Source: Microbacterium sp. 11MF (lineage in GTDB: Bacteria > Actinomycetota > Actinomycetes > Actinomycetales > Microbacteriaceae). From it: a DNA stretch of 64,000 nt. How positions within the stretch are numbered: the first letter of the stretch is position 1; each line of letters opens with the position of its first letter. Below the pieces are notes generated by a model. The model searched no databases. It saw only the letters and a program-made list of their open reading frames with translations, and was not told the DNA's origin. The position numbers were made by a program, and so were the translations under genes. Positions 8,919-17,988 of this stretch are shown in pieces. The stretch spans positions 372,001 to 436,000 of the forward strand of contig NZ_KB911460.1 of NCBI RefSeq assembly GCF_000383475.1. Reading direction: 5' to 3'.

Positions 8919-9406
8919 GCGAGGAGACCCCGCGGCGCATCGTGCAGCGCGGACTGTACTTCGACGAGCTCGAGGAGGGCGCCGTCTACGTCCACAGCCC
9001 CGGCCGCACCGTGACCGAGGCCGACAACGTGCTGTTCACGACCCTCACCATGAACACGCAGTCGCTGCACCTGGATGCCGCGTGGTCGGAGCAGACCGAG
9101 TTCGGCGACCGGCTGGTCAACAGCATGTTCACCCTCTCGACCCTCGTCGGGCTGTCGGTCGCGCAGCTCACGCAGGGGACGATCGTCGCGAACCTCGGGT
9201 TCTCGGAGGTGAGCTTCCCGGCGCCCGTCCGCCACGGCGACACGCTCTACGCCGAGACCGTCGTCGCCTCGAAGCGGGAGTCGCGCTCACGGCCGGGCCA
9301 GGGCGTCGTCGAGTTCGTGCACACGATGCGCAACCAGCACGACCAGGTCGTCGCGACCGCGCGTCGATCGACCCTCATGCGGATGTCGCCGGGGACGCCC
9401 GCATGA
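8915..9406 (+). CDS. MaoC family dehydratase-like protein
   Basis: 163 residues with the hot-dog fold pattern of MaoC proteins: [33 protein letters not shown], then the [14 protein letters not shown] helix and the [18 protein letters not shown] strand. It probably binds an acyl-CoA and hydrates or dehydrates it. The canonical D-x4-H hydratase motif is only partly apparent ([12 protein letters not shown]), so activity is uncertain. It is translationally coupled on both sides. In M. tuberculosis a MaoC gene (Rv2499c) occupies the equivalent place in the leucine cluster. Confidence 0.82.
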   Translation: MSEETPRRIVQRGLYFDELEEGAVYVHSPGRTVTEADNVLFTTLTMNTQSLHLDAAWSEQTEFGDRLVNSMFTLSTLVGLSVAQLTQGTIVANLGFSEVSFPAPVRHGDTLYAETVVASKRESRSRPGQGVVEFVHTMRNQHDQVVATARRSTLMRMSPGTPA

Positions 9407-10194
9407 GCCTCGGTCCTGCGCTGCTGTTCTGTCCCGCCGACCGGCCGGAGCGGTACGCGAAGGCGCTCGCCGCGGCCGATGCCGTGATCCTCGACCTCGA
9501 GGACGCCGTCGCGCCGGCCGATAAAGCCGGCGCCCGTGAGGCGCTCGTGGCGGCGGACGTCGACGCCGCGCGCGTGATCGTGCGCGTGAACCCTTCCCCG
9601 ACCCCCGAGCTGGCGCACGACCTCGACGCGTTGCGCGGCACTCCGTTCCGGCGGCTGATGCTCGCGAAGGCCGAGGAGACCGCCGAGGTCGACGCGCTCG
9701 ACGGGTACCGCGTCATCGCCCTGTGCGAGACGCCGCGCGGGGTCGAGAACGCGGGCGCGCTCGCGCGGCATCCCCTCGTCGACGGGCTCATGTGGGGTGC
9801 CGAAGACCTCGTCGCGGGGATCGGCGGGCGCTCCAGCCGCACGGGTGACGGCGCGTACCGCGACGTCGCGCGGTACGCCCGTTCGCGCGTGCTGATCGCA
9901 GCGGCCGCTGCCGGGATCGATGCCATCGACGCGGTCCACCTCGAGATCGCCGACACCGCCGGGCTCGAGGACGAGGCGCGGGATGCCGCGGCCTCGGGGT
10001 TCGCGGCGACCGCCTGCATCCATCCGTCCCAGGTCGAGGTCATCCGGCGTGCCTACGCGGCGACCCCCGACGAGCTCGAGTGGGCCGAGACGGTGCTCGA
10101 CGAGGCGACGCGGCAGCCCGGGGTGTTCCGGTTCCGCGGCCGGATGATCGACGAGCCGGTGCTGCGGCAGGCGCGTCGGGCGCTGTCGCGATGA
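9403..10194 (+). CDS. HpcH/HpaI (CitE-like) CoA-ester lyase
   Basis: 263 residues of the aldolase/CitE family: LLFCPADRPERYAKAL, VILDLEDAVAP (metal-binding Glu/Asp), RVNP, MLAKAEETAEV, ALCETPRGVENA, LMWGAEDLVAGIG and CIHPSQVEVIRRAY. It should cleave a beta-hydroxyacyl-CoA with a divalent metal. The syntenic M. tuberculosis CitE-like protein (Rv2498c) has been described as a beta-hydroxyacyl-CoA lyase in leucine catabolism, so an HMG-CoA or methylmalyl-CoA type reaction is the best guess. It overlaps both neighbours by ATGA. Confidence 0.85.
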   Translation: MSLGPALLFCPADRPERYAKALAAADAVILDLEDAVAPADKAGAREALVAADVDAARVIVRVNPSPTPELAHDLDALRGTPFRRLMLAKAEETAEVDALDGYRVIALCETPRGVENAGALARHPLVDGLMWGAEDLVAGIGGRSSRTGDGAYRDVARYARSRVLIAAAAAGIDAIDAVHLEIADTAGLEDEARDAAASGFAATACIHPSQVEVIRRAYAATPDELEWAETVLDEATRQPGVFRFRGRMIDEPVLRQARRALSR

Positions 10195-10766
10195 CCACCT
10201 GGCGGGCCACGCAGAAGGCGAACCGCCGCGCGGAGCTCATGACCTCGGCCGCGCGGCTGTTCGCCGAGCGGGGGTTCGCGGCGGTGTCGACCGGCGACCT
10301 CGGCGACGCCGTCGGTATGAGCGGGCCGGCCCTCTACCGCCACTTCGCGAGCAAGGAGGCGCTGCTGTGCGACCTGCTGCTCGATGCGAGTGAACGACTG
10401 CTCGAGGGCGGTCGCGCGCTGACGGCCTCGGGGGGTGAGGCGCGCGAGGTCTTCGAGGCGCTCATCGCCTTCCACCTCGACTTCGCCACGAGCGACGCGG
10501 ACGTCATCCGGGTCCAGGATCGCGAGCTCGCGAACCTGCCGGTGGGCGTCAACCAGCGGGTGCGGCGGCTGCAGCGCGAGTATGTCCAGGAGTGGGATCG
10601 CCCGTTCGCCGCGCTCCGGCCGGACCTCGACGACGCCGAGCGCGAGACCAGGCTGCTCGCCGCGTTCGGACTGTTGAACTCGACCCCGCACTCGGCCGCG
10701 CCGAGCGGTGAGCGGGCGGGCGGCATCCTGGCCGGAATGGCCCGTCGCGCGCTACTCGACGACTGA
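10191..10766 (+). CDS. TetR/AcrR family transcriptional regulator
   Basis: 191 residues. The N-terminal DNA-binding domain reads RRAELMTSAARLFAERGFAAVSTGDLGDAVGMSGPALYRHFASKEALL, a textbook TetR helix-turn-helix. The helical C-terminal domain should bind an acyl-CoA or related ligand. The gene is the last in the carboxylase operon, with an ATGA overlap to the lyase gene. It most likely represses the operon through the palindrome at 5345-5362, although this is inferred from position alone. Confidence 0.9.
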   Translation: MTTWRATQKANRRAELMTSAARLFAERGFAAVSTGDLGDAVGMSGPALYRHFASKEALLCDLLLDASERLLEGGRALTASGGEAREVFEALIAFHLDFATSDADVIRVQDRELANLPVGVNQRVRRLQREYVQEWDRPFAALRPDLDDAERETRLLAAFGLLNSTPHSAAPSGERAGGILAGMARRALLDD

Positions 10767-10793
10767 CGCGGGCGGCGATGACAGGATGAGGGG

Positions 10794-11489
10794 ATGCCGC
10801 ACACCATCGTCCTCACCGGTGCCGGATCGGGCATCGGACAGCTCCTGGCCGAGCGTCTGACCGAGCGCGGAGACCGGCTCGTCCTCGTCGCGCGCGACGC
10901 GTCGCGGGCCGCCGACCTGCAGTCCCGGTACCCGGGCGCCGGCGCGATCGTCGCCGACCTCGCGCGGCCCGAATCGCTCGCGGCGGCGGTCGCGGCATCC
11001 GATCTTCCCGAGGGGATCGACGCGATCGTGCACGCGGCGGGCGTCGTCGACCTCGGGCACGTCGCCGACCTCACGGTGTCGTCGTGGCAGGACCAGCTCG
11101 CCGTCAACCTCGTCGCGCCCGCCGAACTCACGCGGCTGCTGCTGCCGCGCGTGCGCGCCGCGCGCGGGCAGGTGCTGTTCGTCAACTCCGGTGCGGGACT
11201 GACCGCCCACCCGCAGTGGGCCGCGTACGCCGCGTCGAAGCATGGGCTCAAGGCCCTCGCCGATGCGCTCCGCGGCGAAGAGGCGGAGCACGGCGTGCGC
11301 GTCACGACCGTCTACCCCGGCCGGACGGCCACGCCCATGCAGGCGCAGGTCCACGCGCAGGAGGGCAAGGACTACGACGCGGATGCCTGGATCCAGCCGG
11401 CATCCGTCGTCACCGCCGTCCTCACCGCCCTCGACCTGCCCCGCGACGCCGTCATCACCGACCTGTCGGTCAAGCCCGGCCCGCGCTGA
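10794..11489 (+). CDS. Short-chain dehydrogenase/reductase
   Basis: 231 residues with a classical SDR Rossmann fold: TGAGSGIG nucleotide loop near the start, VHAAG (NNAG equivalent), a Ser-containing LFVNSGAG strand and the catalytic YAASK motif, then PGRTATPM. A few are annotated as sepiapterin-like reductases, but the substrate cannot be told. It starts 27 bases after the TetR stop. CAGGAT, 6 bases before the ATG, could be a weak leaderless -10 box, so it may be transcribed separately. The GNAT gene follows 2 bases later. Confidence 0.88.
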   Translation: MPHTIVLTGAGSGIGQLLAERLTERGDRLVLVARDASRAADLQSRYPGAGAIVADLARPESLAAAVAASDLPEGIDAIVHAAGVVDLGHVADLTVSSWQDQLAVNLVAPAELTRLLLPRVRAARGQVLFVNSGAGLTAHPQWAAYAASKHGLKALADALRGEEAEHGVRVTTVYPGRTATPMQAQVHAQEGKDYDADAWIQPASVVTAVLTALDLPRDAVITDLSVKPGPR

Positions 11490-11491
11490 CG

Positions 11492-11938
11492 ATGCTTCGG
11501 GCGGCGACCGTCGAGGATGCCGCGGCGATCGCCGCGATCCACGTCGCCTCGCGCGCCGCGTACTACGGCGAGCACCTCGATCCGGCGGACGCGGCGCGCG
11601 ATCGCGAGCCGATGTGGCGCCGACTCGTCGCTGAGGACGGGCGGGTCACCGTCGTCGCCGAGGACGAAGGGCTGACGGGGTTCCTGCACGTGCGGCTCGG
11701 GGAGACCCTCGAACTGGTGAGCCTGTACGTCCTGCCGGAGCTGTTCGGTCGCGGGGTCGGGTCGGCACTCCACGACCGGTTCGAGGAGATCCGCGGCGGT
11801 CGCCCGGCCGAGCTCGAGGTGTGGGACGGCAACGCACGGGCGAAGGCCTTCTACGCCGCGCGCGGCTGGCGGGCGACCGACCGCACGCGCGACGGCGTCA
11901 CCGGCATCCCGTTCGTCACCTGGCGCCTCGGCGGCTGA
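11492..11938 (+). CDS. GNAT family N-acetyltransferase
   Basis: 148 residues. The acetyl-CoA pyrophosphate loop is visible as LYVLPELFGRGVGSALHDRF, preceded by the strand GETLELVSLYV and followed by ELEVWDGNARAKAFYAARGWRATD, the usual end of the GNAT fold. The acceptor is unknown. It lies 2 bases after the SDR gene and is probably cotranscribed with it. Confidence 0.85.
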   Translation: MLRAATVEDAAAIAAIHVASRAAYYGEHLDPADAARDREPMWRRLVAEDGRVTVVAEDEGLTGFLHVRLGETLELVSLYVLPELFGRGVGSALHDRFEEIRGGRPAELEVWDGNARAKAFYAARGWRATDRTRDGVTGIPFVTWRLGG

Positions 11939-11972
11939 CGGCGCCCGCCCCCGGAGATCAGACCCGGACGAC

Positions 11973-12069
11973 GTTCCGTATTCAGTCCGAGACGCAAGCT
12001 GCGGGCCACCCCGCGCCGTGGTTCCGGGAGTCCGGAGCCCGCAGCACCACTCGGGACTGAATATCGAAC
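11973..12069. repeat. 97-bp nested palindrome with cloverleaf-like folding
   Basis: The outer arms 11973-11991 and 12050-12069 are imperfect inverted copies (left GTTCCGTATTCAGTCCGAG; the right arm read backwards differs by two substitutions and one extra base). Inside them, GCTGCGGGC (11998-12006) pairs with GCCCGCAGC (12037-12045). The core holds two small hairpins: CCAC/GTGG (12006-12021) and TCCGG-GAGT-CCGGA (12023-12036). It lies in a 252-base gap between the GNAT stop and the ROK stop, so it could terminate both converging transcripts. It is far more elaborate than a terminator and lacks a T-run. A structured RNA or a small non-autonomous mobile element is possible. Confidence 0.7.
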
Positions 12070-12190
12070 AGGCTCCGCCCGGCAGGCCGGTGATGTGCCG
12101 AGTGCAGGTCGAGTGCCCGATCCGGGTGGGGCGGTGACGCCTCCGCGGCCTCTCGTCCTGTGCTCGTCACGCGCGGCGAGAACCGGCGGG

Positions 12191-13363
12191 TCAGGAGACG
12201 GCCTGCGGGTTCGCCAGCACGCCTTCGAAGACCGCCTCGGCGGCGCCGATGAGCAGGCGGTGCTCGGCCAGGGCGGCCGGCAGGATCTGCAGATCCTCGC
12301 CGCAGGCCGGCATCGCCTGAGCGCGGACGGCGTGCAGGAGCGCATCGACGTCGAGGTCCGCGAGCACCGCGAGGAACCCGCCCAGCACGATCGCCGAGGG
12401 GTTCAGGACGTTGACCGCGTTCGCCAGCGCGGTGGCGAGGATGCGGCGCTGCCGGTCGACCTCTCCCGCGACCGACGGGGTGTCGATCCGCGCCGCGAGG
12501 GCCTCGCCGAGGTCGCGGTCGTCGCCGCGGCCGAGGCCCACGACCGACAGGAGGCGTGCGCGGCTGACCTCGTCCTCGAGCACCCCGTCGCGGGCGCGGC
12601 GGTCGGCGAGGGTCGCGATGCCGGGGCGGTTCTGTCCGATCTCGCCGGCGTAGCCGCCGGCGCCGACCACCGGCATCCCGTTCACGATGATCCCGCCGCC
12701 GATGCCGCTCGCACCGCCGTTGAGGTAGAACGCATGGTCGATGCCGCGCGCGGCGCCGAACAGATGCTCGGCGATGGTGCCGAGGGTCGCATCGTTGCCG
12801 ACGACGACCGGGATGCCGGTGGCCGCCGCGACGAGGTCTCGTAGGGGCACGTCGACCCAGCCCAGGTGGGGCGCGTCGCGGACGAGCCCGTCCTCGATGC
12901 GGACGAGCCCCGGGACGGCGAGGCCGACGCCCAGGATGCGGGAGCCCGCGAGCTCGCCGCGGCGCCAGGTCGCGATCTGCTCCGCGACGAGGTCGGCGGT
13001 CGCCTGCGGGGTGAGGAGGTGGTCCTGCGGCAGGACGACGACGGCGCGGATGTCGCGGTCGAGGCCGACGGCGGCGATCTCGAGCGCATCGACCTCGGGG
13101 TTGACGGCGATCGCGACGACGGCGGGGTCCACCGCGACGACGGGGGAGGGCCGGCCGACCCGGCGCGACGGGTCGGGAGCGCGCTCGGCGACGAGGCCGA
13201 AGGACACGAGCGAGCCGACGAGATCGGCGACGGTCGACCGGTTGAGCCCGGTCGACTCGGTGAGGGCGGCGCGCGACTGCGGGCCCTCGCGGTGCACGAT
13301 GCGGAGGATGCTGCCCAGGTTCGCGCGCCGCACGGATTCGACGGTTCGCCCCTGATCGGTCAC
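12191..13363 (-). CDS. ROK family transcriptional repressor (XylR-like)
   Basis: 390 residues. An N-terminal winged helix ([43 protein letters not shown]) precedes a ROK sugar-kinase-like domain with [37 protein letters not shown] and [14 protein letters not shown]. Repressors of this build sense xylose or glucose in xyl operons. It is divergent from xylA with a shared 96-base control region, so it is probably the xylose repressor. The GTG start at 13363 is supported by a TATCGT -10 box ending 7 bases upstream. GTG 13372 overlaps that box and is rejected. Confidence 0.88.
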   Translation of the reverse strand: MTDQGRTVESVRRANLGSILRIVHREGPQSRAALTESTGLNRSTVADLVGSLVSFGLVAERAPDPSRRVGRPSPVVAVDPAVVAIAVNPEVDALEIAAVGLDRDIRAVVVLPQDHLLTPQATADLVAEQIATWRRGELAGSRILGVGLAVPGLVRIEDGLVRDAPHLGWVDVPLRDLVAAATGIPVVVGNDATLGTIAEHLFGAARGIDHAFYLNGGASGIGGGIIVNGMPVVGAGGYAGEIGQNRPGIATLADRRARDGVLEDEVSRARLLSVVGLGRGDDRDLGEALAARIDTPSVAGEVDRQRRILATALANAVNVLNPSAIVLGGFLAVLADLDVDALLHAVRAQAMPACGEDLQILPAALAEHRLLIGAAEAVFEGVLANPQAVS

Positions 13364-13370
13364 GGACCCC

Positions 13371-13376
13371 ACGATA
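13371..13376 (-). promoter_or_regulatory. -10 box of a leaderless promoter for the ROK repressor
   Basis: On the minus strand TATCGT ends 7 bases before the GTG at 13363, with no ribosome-binding site in between. Confidence 0.5.
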
Positions 13377-13412
13377 GCCACCGGAAGGGGTTTGTCGCGG
13401 CGGCGCGCCTGG

Positions 13413-13429
13413 TATACGTTGCTGGCAAC
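13413..13429 (+). promoter_or_regulatory. xylA promoter -10 region and probable ROK operator
   Basis: TATACG (13413-13418) is a good -10 candidate. Immediately after it GTTGC-TG-GCAAC (13418-13429) forms an inverted repeat, followed by ACAACATTTTG in an unusually AT-rich pocket. An operator overlapping the transcription start between the divergent ROK repressor and xylA fits repression relieved by xylose. Confidence 0.55.
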
Positions 13430-13459
13430 AACATTTTGTCCGGCTCGCGAAGGAGCGTC

Positions 13460-14647
13460 ATGGTCACCCCCACCCCCGCAGACAAGTTCAGCTTCGGCCT
13501 GTGGACCGTCGGCTACAACGGCACCGACCCGTTCGGCGGCCCGACCCGTCACCCGCTCGACGTCGTCCACGCGGTCGAGAAGCTCGCCGAGCTCGGCGCG
13601 TACGGTCTCACCTTCCACGACGACGACCTGTTCGCCTTCGGATCGAGCGACGCCGAGCGCCAGCGTGAGATCGACCGCCTCAAGGGCGCCCTCGACTCGA
13701 CCGGCATGATCGTCCCGATGGTCACGACCAACCTGTTCAGCGCGCCCGTCTTCAAAGACGGCGGCTTCACCGCGAACGACCGCGACGTGCGCCGGTTCGC
13801 CCTCCGCAAGGTGTTCCGTCAGCTCGACCTCGGTGCCGAGCTCGGCGCCAAGACCTTCGTCATGTGGGGCGGCCGCGAGGGCGCGGAGTACGACTCCGCC
13901 AAGGACGTCCGCCAGGCGCTCGAGCGCTATCGCGAGGCCGTGAACCTGCTCGGCGACTACGTCACCGACAAGGGCTACGACATCCGGTTCGCGATCGAGC
14001 CGAAGCCGAACGAGCCGCGCGGCGACATCCTGCTGCCCACGCTCGGTCACGCGATCGCGTTCATCGACTCGCTCGAGCGTTCCGAGCTGTTCGGCGTGAA
14101 CCCCGAGGTCGGCCACGAGCAGATGGCGGGCCTGAACTTCACCGCCGGCATCGCCCAGGCGCTGTACCACGGCAAGCTCTTCCACATCGACCTCAACGGC
14201 CAGCGCGGCATCAAGTACGACCAGGACCTCGTGTTCGGCCACGGCGACCTGCACAACGCGTTCTCGCTCGTCGACCTGCTCGAGAACGGCGGCCCCGGCG
14301 GCATCCCGGCCTACGACGGCCCGCGTCACTTCGACTACAAGCCGAGCCGCACCGAGGACGAGACCGGCGTCTGGGAGTCGGCCGCCGCCAACATGCGCAC
14401 CTACTTGCTCCTCAAGGAGCGCGCGCAGGCGTTCCGTGCCGACCCCGAGGTTCAGGAGGCGCTCGCCGCCGCGAAGGTCGACGACCTGTCGACCCCGACG
14501 CTGAACCCGGGGGAGAGCTACGACGACTTCCTCGCCGACCGTTCGGCCTACGAGGACTTCGACCCGAGCGTCTACCTCGGCGGCAAGGGCGCCGGCTTCG
14601 TCCGCCTGCAGCAGCTGGCGACCGAGCACCTGCTGGGCGCGCGCTGA
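13460..14647 (+). CDS. xylA: Xylose isomerase
   Basis: 395 residues, the length of actinobacterial (class I) xylose isomerases. It converts D-xylose to D-xylulose with two divalent metals. Active-site segments are present: [15 protein letters not shown] at the start, [13 protein letters not shown] (catalytic His and Asp), [26 protein letters not shown] (metal-binding Glu and bridging Lys), [14 protein letters not shown] and [23 protein letters not shown] precedes ATG 13460. It is the first gene of a four-gene operon driven from the ROK-controlled promoter, with xylB starting 1 base after its stop. Confidence 0.97.
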   Translation: MVTPTPADKFSFGLWTVGYNGTDPFGGPTRHPLDVVHAVEKLAELGAYGLTFHDDDLFAFGSSDAERQREIDRLKGALDSTGMIVPMVTTNLFSAPVFKDGGFTANDRDVRRFALRKVFRQLDLGAELGAKTFVMWGGREGAEYDSAKDVRQALERYREAVNLLGDYVTDKGYDIRFAIEPKPNEPRGDILLPTLGHAIAFIDSLERSELFGVNPEVGHEQMAGLNFTAGIAQALYHGKLFHIDLNGQRGIKYDQDLVFGHGDLHNAFSLVDLLENGGPGGIPAYDGPRHFDYKPSRTEDETGVWESAAANMRTYLLLKERAQAFRADPEVQEALAAAKVDDLSTPTLNPGESYDDFLADRSAYEDFDPSVYLGGKGAGFVRLQQLATEHLLGAR

Positions 14648-14648
14648 C

Positions 14649-16049
14649 GTGACCCTCGTGATGGGCGTCGACTCGTCGACGCAATCCTGCAAGGTCGTCA
14701 TCGTCGACGTCACGACCGGAGCGATCGTCCGCTCCGGTCGTGCGTCGCACCCCGACGGCACCTCCGTCGATCCCGAGGCGTGGTGGTCGGCGCTGCAGAG
14801 CGCGATCGCGGATGCCGGGGGCCTCGACGACGTCGCGGCGTGGTCGATCGGGGGCCAGCAGCACGGCATGGTCGCGCTCGACGCCTCCGGCGCGGTGGTG
14901 CGCGACGCGCTGCTGTGGAACGACACGCGCTCGGGGCAGGCGGCATCCGATCTCACGATCGAGTTCGGCGCCGACGAGCTCGCCCAGCGCACGGGGCTCG
15001 TGCCGGTCGCGTCCTTCACGATCACCAAGCTGCGATGGCTGCGCGACGCGGAGCCCCACAACGCCGCCCGGGTCGCCGCGGTCGCGCTGCCGCACGACTG
15101 GCTGACGTGGCGCCTGCGCGGCTTCGGCCCGGGGGATCCGGGGCTCGACGAGCTCGTCACGGACCGCTCCGACGCGTCCGGTACCGGCTACTGGGACCCC
15201 GCGTCGGGTGAGTACGACCGCGAACTGCTGGCCGCGGCGCTCGGCCACGATGCGATCCTGCCGCGGGTGCTCGGTCCCCTCGAGTGGGTGACGGATCCGG
15301 GCGGACGTCGCGTCGGCCCCGGCGCCGGTGACAACGCGGGCGCCGCCCTCGGGGTCGGCGCGACGGCGGGCGACGTCGTCGTGTCGATCGGCACGTCGGG
15401 CACGGTCTTCGCCGTCAGCGACACCAGGACGATCGATCCGACCGGCACGGCCGCGGGCTTCGCGGACGCCACGGGACGGTTCCTGCCGCTCGTTGCGACC
15501 CTCAACGCCGCGCGGGTGCTCGATGCGACCGCGCGTCTGCTGGGGGTGGACCACGAGGGTCTCACCGAGCTCGCCGCGGCGGCCGAACCCGGCGCCGGCG
15601 GCGTCGTGCTCGTGCCGTGGTTCGAGGGGGAGCGCACGCCCAACCTGCCGACCGCGCGCGCGTCGATCGACGGGCTCTCGCTGGTCAACACGACGCGGGA
15701 GAACCTCGCCCGCGCTGCGATCGAGGGCATGCTCGCGGGTCTCGCGACTGGTCTCGATGCGATCCGGGGTCTCGGAGTCACCGCCGAGCGCGTGCTGCTC
15801 GTCGGCGGTGCGGCGCGGAACGCGGCGGTCGCCGCGGTCGCCGCGCAGGTGTTCGACGTCCCGGTGGCGGTCCCCGCGCCGGGTGAGTACGTCGCACAGG
15901 GCGCCGCGCGGCAGGCGGCGGCGGCGCTGACCGGTGCGTGGCCGGAGTGGGCCGTCGAGATGGACCGGGAGGCGGCATCCGACCCCCGTCCGGAGGTCCG
16001 CGAGCGCTACGACACCGTGGCCGCACGGCGGGCGGAGGAGGCCCGGTGA
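14649..16049 (+). CDS. xylB: Xylulokinase
   Basis: 466 residues of the FGGY kinase family. It phosphorylates D-xylulose with ATP for entry into the pentose phosphate pathway. Visible features are the N-terminal [16 protein letters not shown] phosphate loop, [21 protein letters not shown], the ATP-side [17 protein letters not shown], and the C-terminal [26 protein letters not shown]. The start is GTG 14649, directly after the xylA stop. Its 3' end overlaps the next GTG by GTGA, so the operon is tightly coupled. Confidence 0.95.
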   Translation: MTLVMGVDSSTQSCKVVIVDVTTGAIVRSGRASHPDGTSVDPEAWWSALQSAIADAGGLDDVAAWSIGGQQHGMVALDASGAVVRDALLWNDTRSGQAASDLTIEFGADELAQRTGLVPVASFTITKLRWLRDAEPHNAARVAAVALPHDWLTWRLRGFGPGDPGLDELVTDRSDASGTGYWDPASGEYDRELLAAALGHDAILPRVLGPLEWVTDPGGRRVGPGAGDNAGAALGVGATAGDVVVSIGTSGTVFAVSDTRTIDPTGTAAGFADATGRFLPLVATLNAARVLDATARLLGVDHEGLTELAAAAEPGAGGVVLVPWFEGERTPNLPTARASIDGLSLVNTTRENLARAAIEGMLAGLATGLDAIRGLGVTAERVLLVGGAARNAAVAAVAAQVFDVPVAVPAPGEYVAQGAARQAAAALTGAWPEWAVEMDREAASDPRPEVRERYDTVAARRAEEAR

Positions 16050-16744
16050 CCCGTCGCGCGCTCATCGTCCGCGGCGGGTGGGACGGCCACCACCCGATCG
16101 CCGCGACGGACATGTTCGTCCCGTTCCTCGCGCAGAACGGCTTCGAGGTCGCGATCGAGGAGACGAACGAGGTCTACGCCGACGCCGAGCGGATGGCGGG
16201 GGTCGACCTCGTGGTGCAGGCGGTGACGATGTCGTCCATCTCGGACGACGCGCTCCGGGGGCTGCGAGCGGCCGTCGAGGCGGGGACGGGGCTGGCCGGC
16301 TGGCACGGCGGCATCGCGGATTCGTATCGCAGCAGCTCCGACTACCTGCAGCTCGTCGGAGGCCAGTTCGCGACCCACCCCGGGCGTCACCCCGACGACC
16401 GCCCGGGCGACGAGCGCGACAACTACCTCGATTACACGGTCGGGATCACCGAGCTGGGCCGCGGCCACGAGATCACGGCCGGCATCGACGACTTCACGCT
16501 GCACACCGAGCAGTACTGGGTGCTCCACGACGACCTGATCGACGTCCTCGCGACGACGACGCATCCGACGCAGGAGTACCACCCCTGGCACCGGCCGGTC
16601 GTCAGTCCCGCCGTCTGGACCCGGCTATGGGGCAGGGGTCGCGTCTTTGTCGCGACGCCCGGCCACACGCCCGAGACCCTCGCCGATCCGAACGTCCGCA
16701 CCATCGTCGAAAGGGGACTGCTGTGGGCAGCCCGCACGCCGTAG
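16046..16744 (+). CDS. ThuA domain protein (trehalose-utilisation-type, glutamine amidotransferase fold)
   Basis: 232 residues. The sequence follows the ThuA family: [75 protein letters not shown], and the C-terminal [22 protein letters not shown]. ThuA in Sinorhizobium meliloti works with the dehydrogenase ThuB in conversion of disaccharides to 3-keto forms. Here too a Gfo/Idh/MocA dehydrogenase follows, overlapping by 22 bases. Finding this pair inside a xylA-xylB operon suggests a sugar-oxidising side route, but the substrate is unknown. Confidence 0.85.
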   Translation: MTRRALIVRGGWDGHHPIAATDMFVPFLAQNGFEVAIEETNEVYADAERMAGVDLVVQAVTMSSISDDALRGLRAAVEAGTGLAGWHGGIADSYRSSSDYLQLVGGQFATHPGRHPDDRPGDERDNYLDYTVGITELGRGHEITAGIDDFTLHTEQYWVLHDDLIDVLATTTHPTQEYHPWHRPVVSPAVWTRLWGRGRVFVATPGHTPETLADPNVRTIVERGLLWAARTP

Positions 16745-17826
16745 GGATCGTCGGTCTCGGCGTCATTTCGACTCAGTACCTGGACCTTTTCGCACAGAGT
16801 CCCGCGATCCGGATCGCCGCGGTGGCCGACCTGCGGCCGGACCGTACGGCGGAGGTCGCCGCGGGCATCCCGGGCGCGCGGGCGCTGACGGTCGACGAGA
16901 TGATGGCCGACCCCGAGGTGCAGACGGTCCTCAACCTCACCGTCCCCGCCGCGCACGCGGAGGTCGCGCACGCCGCGATCGCCGCCGGCAAGTCGGTCCA
17001 CGGCGAGAAGCCGCTGGCGCTGACGGTCGCCGAGGGACGTGCGGTGATGGATGCCGCCGCCGCGGCCGGCGTGCACGTCTCGGCGGCGCCCGACACGGTG
17101 CTCGGCACAGGCATCCAGACCGCGCGCCGCCTCGTCGACGACGGGGCGATCGGGCGGCCGGTCGCGGCGAGCGCGACGTGGGTGTCGCCGGGTCACGAGC
17201 TGTGGCATCCCGCTCCCGGTTTCTACTACGCACCCGGCGGGGGACCACTGTTCGACATGGGGCCGTACTACCTGACGAGCCTCGTCCACCTGCTGGGGCC
17301 GGTCATCGCCGTCACCGGGGCCGCTCGCCGGGCTCGTGCGGAGCGCACGATCGCCACGGGCCCGCACGCCGGCGAGCGGATCGAGGTCGAGGTCGACACG
17401 CACGTGAGCGGGCTGCTCGAGCACGTGGGCGGGGCGGTGTCGACCGTCGTCACGAGCTTCGACGCCGTCCGGACGGCCGCCCCGCCGATCGAGGTGCACG
17501 GAGAGCGGGGGTCGCTGTCGGTGCCCGATCCGAACATGTTCGACGGCGAGGTCCGCCTCGCGGCGCTCGGTGAGGACGGCTGGCGGTCGGTCCCGGCGTC
17601 GGCCGGCTACGAGGGCTCCGGTCGGGGCATCGGGTTGATCGACGCCATCGCCTCCGGCGGGGCGGGTCGAGCCGGCGGAGCGCTCGCGCTGCACGTGCTC
17701 GACGTCATGGAGAGTCTGCTCCGCTCCTCCGCAGAGGGGCGACGGCTCGAGGTCGGCACGACGGTGGAGCGGCCGACCCTCGTCCCGCTCACCGCTGCCG
17801 CGGACTGGGCGCGCATCGCCGGCTGA
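16723..17826 (+). CDS. Gfo/Idh/MocA family oxidoreductase
   Basis: 367 residues. The N-terminal Rossmann domain has [16 protein letters not shown], then VLNLTVPAAHAEVAHAAIAAGKSVHGEKPLALT with the conserved EKP lysine. The C-terminal substrate domain has PGFYYAPGGGPLFDMGPYYLTSLVHLLGP (the D/H catalytic segment). It oxidises or reduces a sugar or polyol with NAD(P). GTG 16723 is chosen because AAAGGGG lies 7 bases upstream. The start is within the ThuA gene, so the two products are probably made together. It is the last gene of the xyl operon, followed by a strong hairpin. Confidence 0.88.
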   Translation: MGSPHAVGIVGLGVISTQYLDLFAQSPAIRIAAVADLRPDRTAEVAAGIPGARALTVDEMMADPEVQTVLNLTVPAAHAEVAHAAIAAGKSVHGEKPLALTVAEGRAVMDAAAAAGVHVSAAPDTVLGTGIQTARRLVDDGAIGRPVAASATWVSPGHELWHPAPGFYYAPGGGPLFDMGPYYLTSLVHLLGPVIAVTGAARRARAERTIATGPHAGERIEVEVDTHVSGLLEHVGGAVSTVVTSFDAVRTAAPPIEVHGERGSLSVPDPNMFDGEVRLAALGEDGWRSVPASAGYEGSGRGIGLIDAIASGGAGRAGGALALHVLDVMESLLRSSAEGRRLEVGTTVERPTLVPLTAAADWARIAG

Positions 17827-17843
17827 TCACCGCGCTGCGCCCT

Positions 17844-17882
17844 GACGACGCCGCCCCGCCTTCCGGCCGGGGCGGCGTCGTC
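17844..17882 (+). terminator. Terminator hairpin after the xyl operon
   Basis: GACGACGCCGCCCCG (17844-17858) pairs perfectly with 17868-17882 over 15 bases around a 9-base loop. There is no T-run, as is common for actinobacterial terminators. Confidence 0.8.
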
Positions 17883-17902
17883 GCGTGACCGGAACGTGAT
17901 GT

Positions 17903-17931
17903 TTGACGGGTCCGCCGTCGAGCGTTATCTT
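17903..17931 (+). promoter_or_regulatory. Promoter of the Lpl-type ABC transporter operon
   Basis: TTGACG (17903-17908) and TATCTT (17926-17931) are separated by 17 bases, one of the clearest sigma-70-type promoters in the window. The two palindromes just downstream would block it when bound. Confidence 0.65.
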
Positions 17932-17935
17932 CATA

Positions 17936-17949
17936 TCGAAGCGGTTCGA
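17936..17949 (+). promoter_or_regulatory. LacI-type operator half-match, upstream copy
   Basis: TCGAA-GCGG-TTCGA is an inverted repeat located at the expected transcription start. It resembles the core palindrome 13 bases further on and the one in front of the GH42 gene. Confidence 0.55.
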
Positions 17950-17961
17950 CGGCCATTCGCG

Positions 17962-17971
17962 GAAGCGCTTC
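17962..17971 (+). promoter_or_regulatory. LacI-type operator, core palindrome
   Basis: GAAGCGCTTC, with CGAT following, is a perfect palindrome. The identical 12-base string GAAGCGCTTCGA recurs at 23556-23567 in front of the GH42 gene, so one regulator probably binds both. Confidence 0.65.
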
Positions 17972-17988
17972 GATCACGAAGGAGTGAG

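Noticed and set aside
13364..15160. Extension of the ROK frame upstream through the xylA/xylB region
   Set aside because: It is antisense to xylA and xylB. The leaderless -10 box and the homology begin at GTG 13363.
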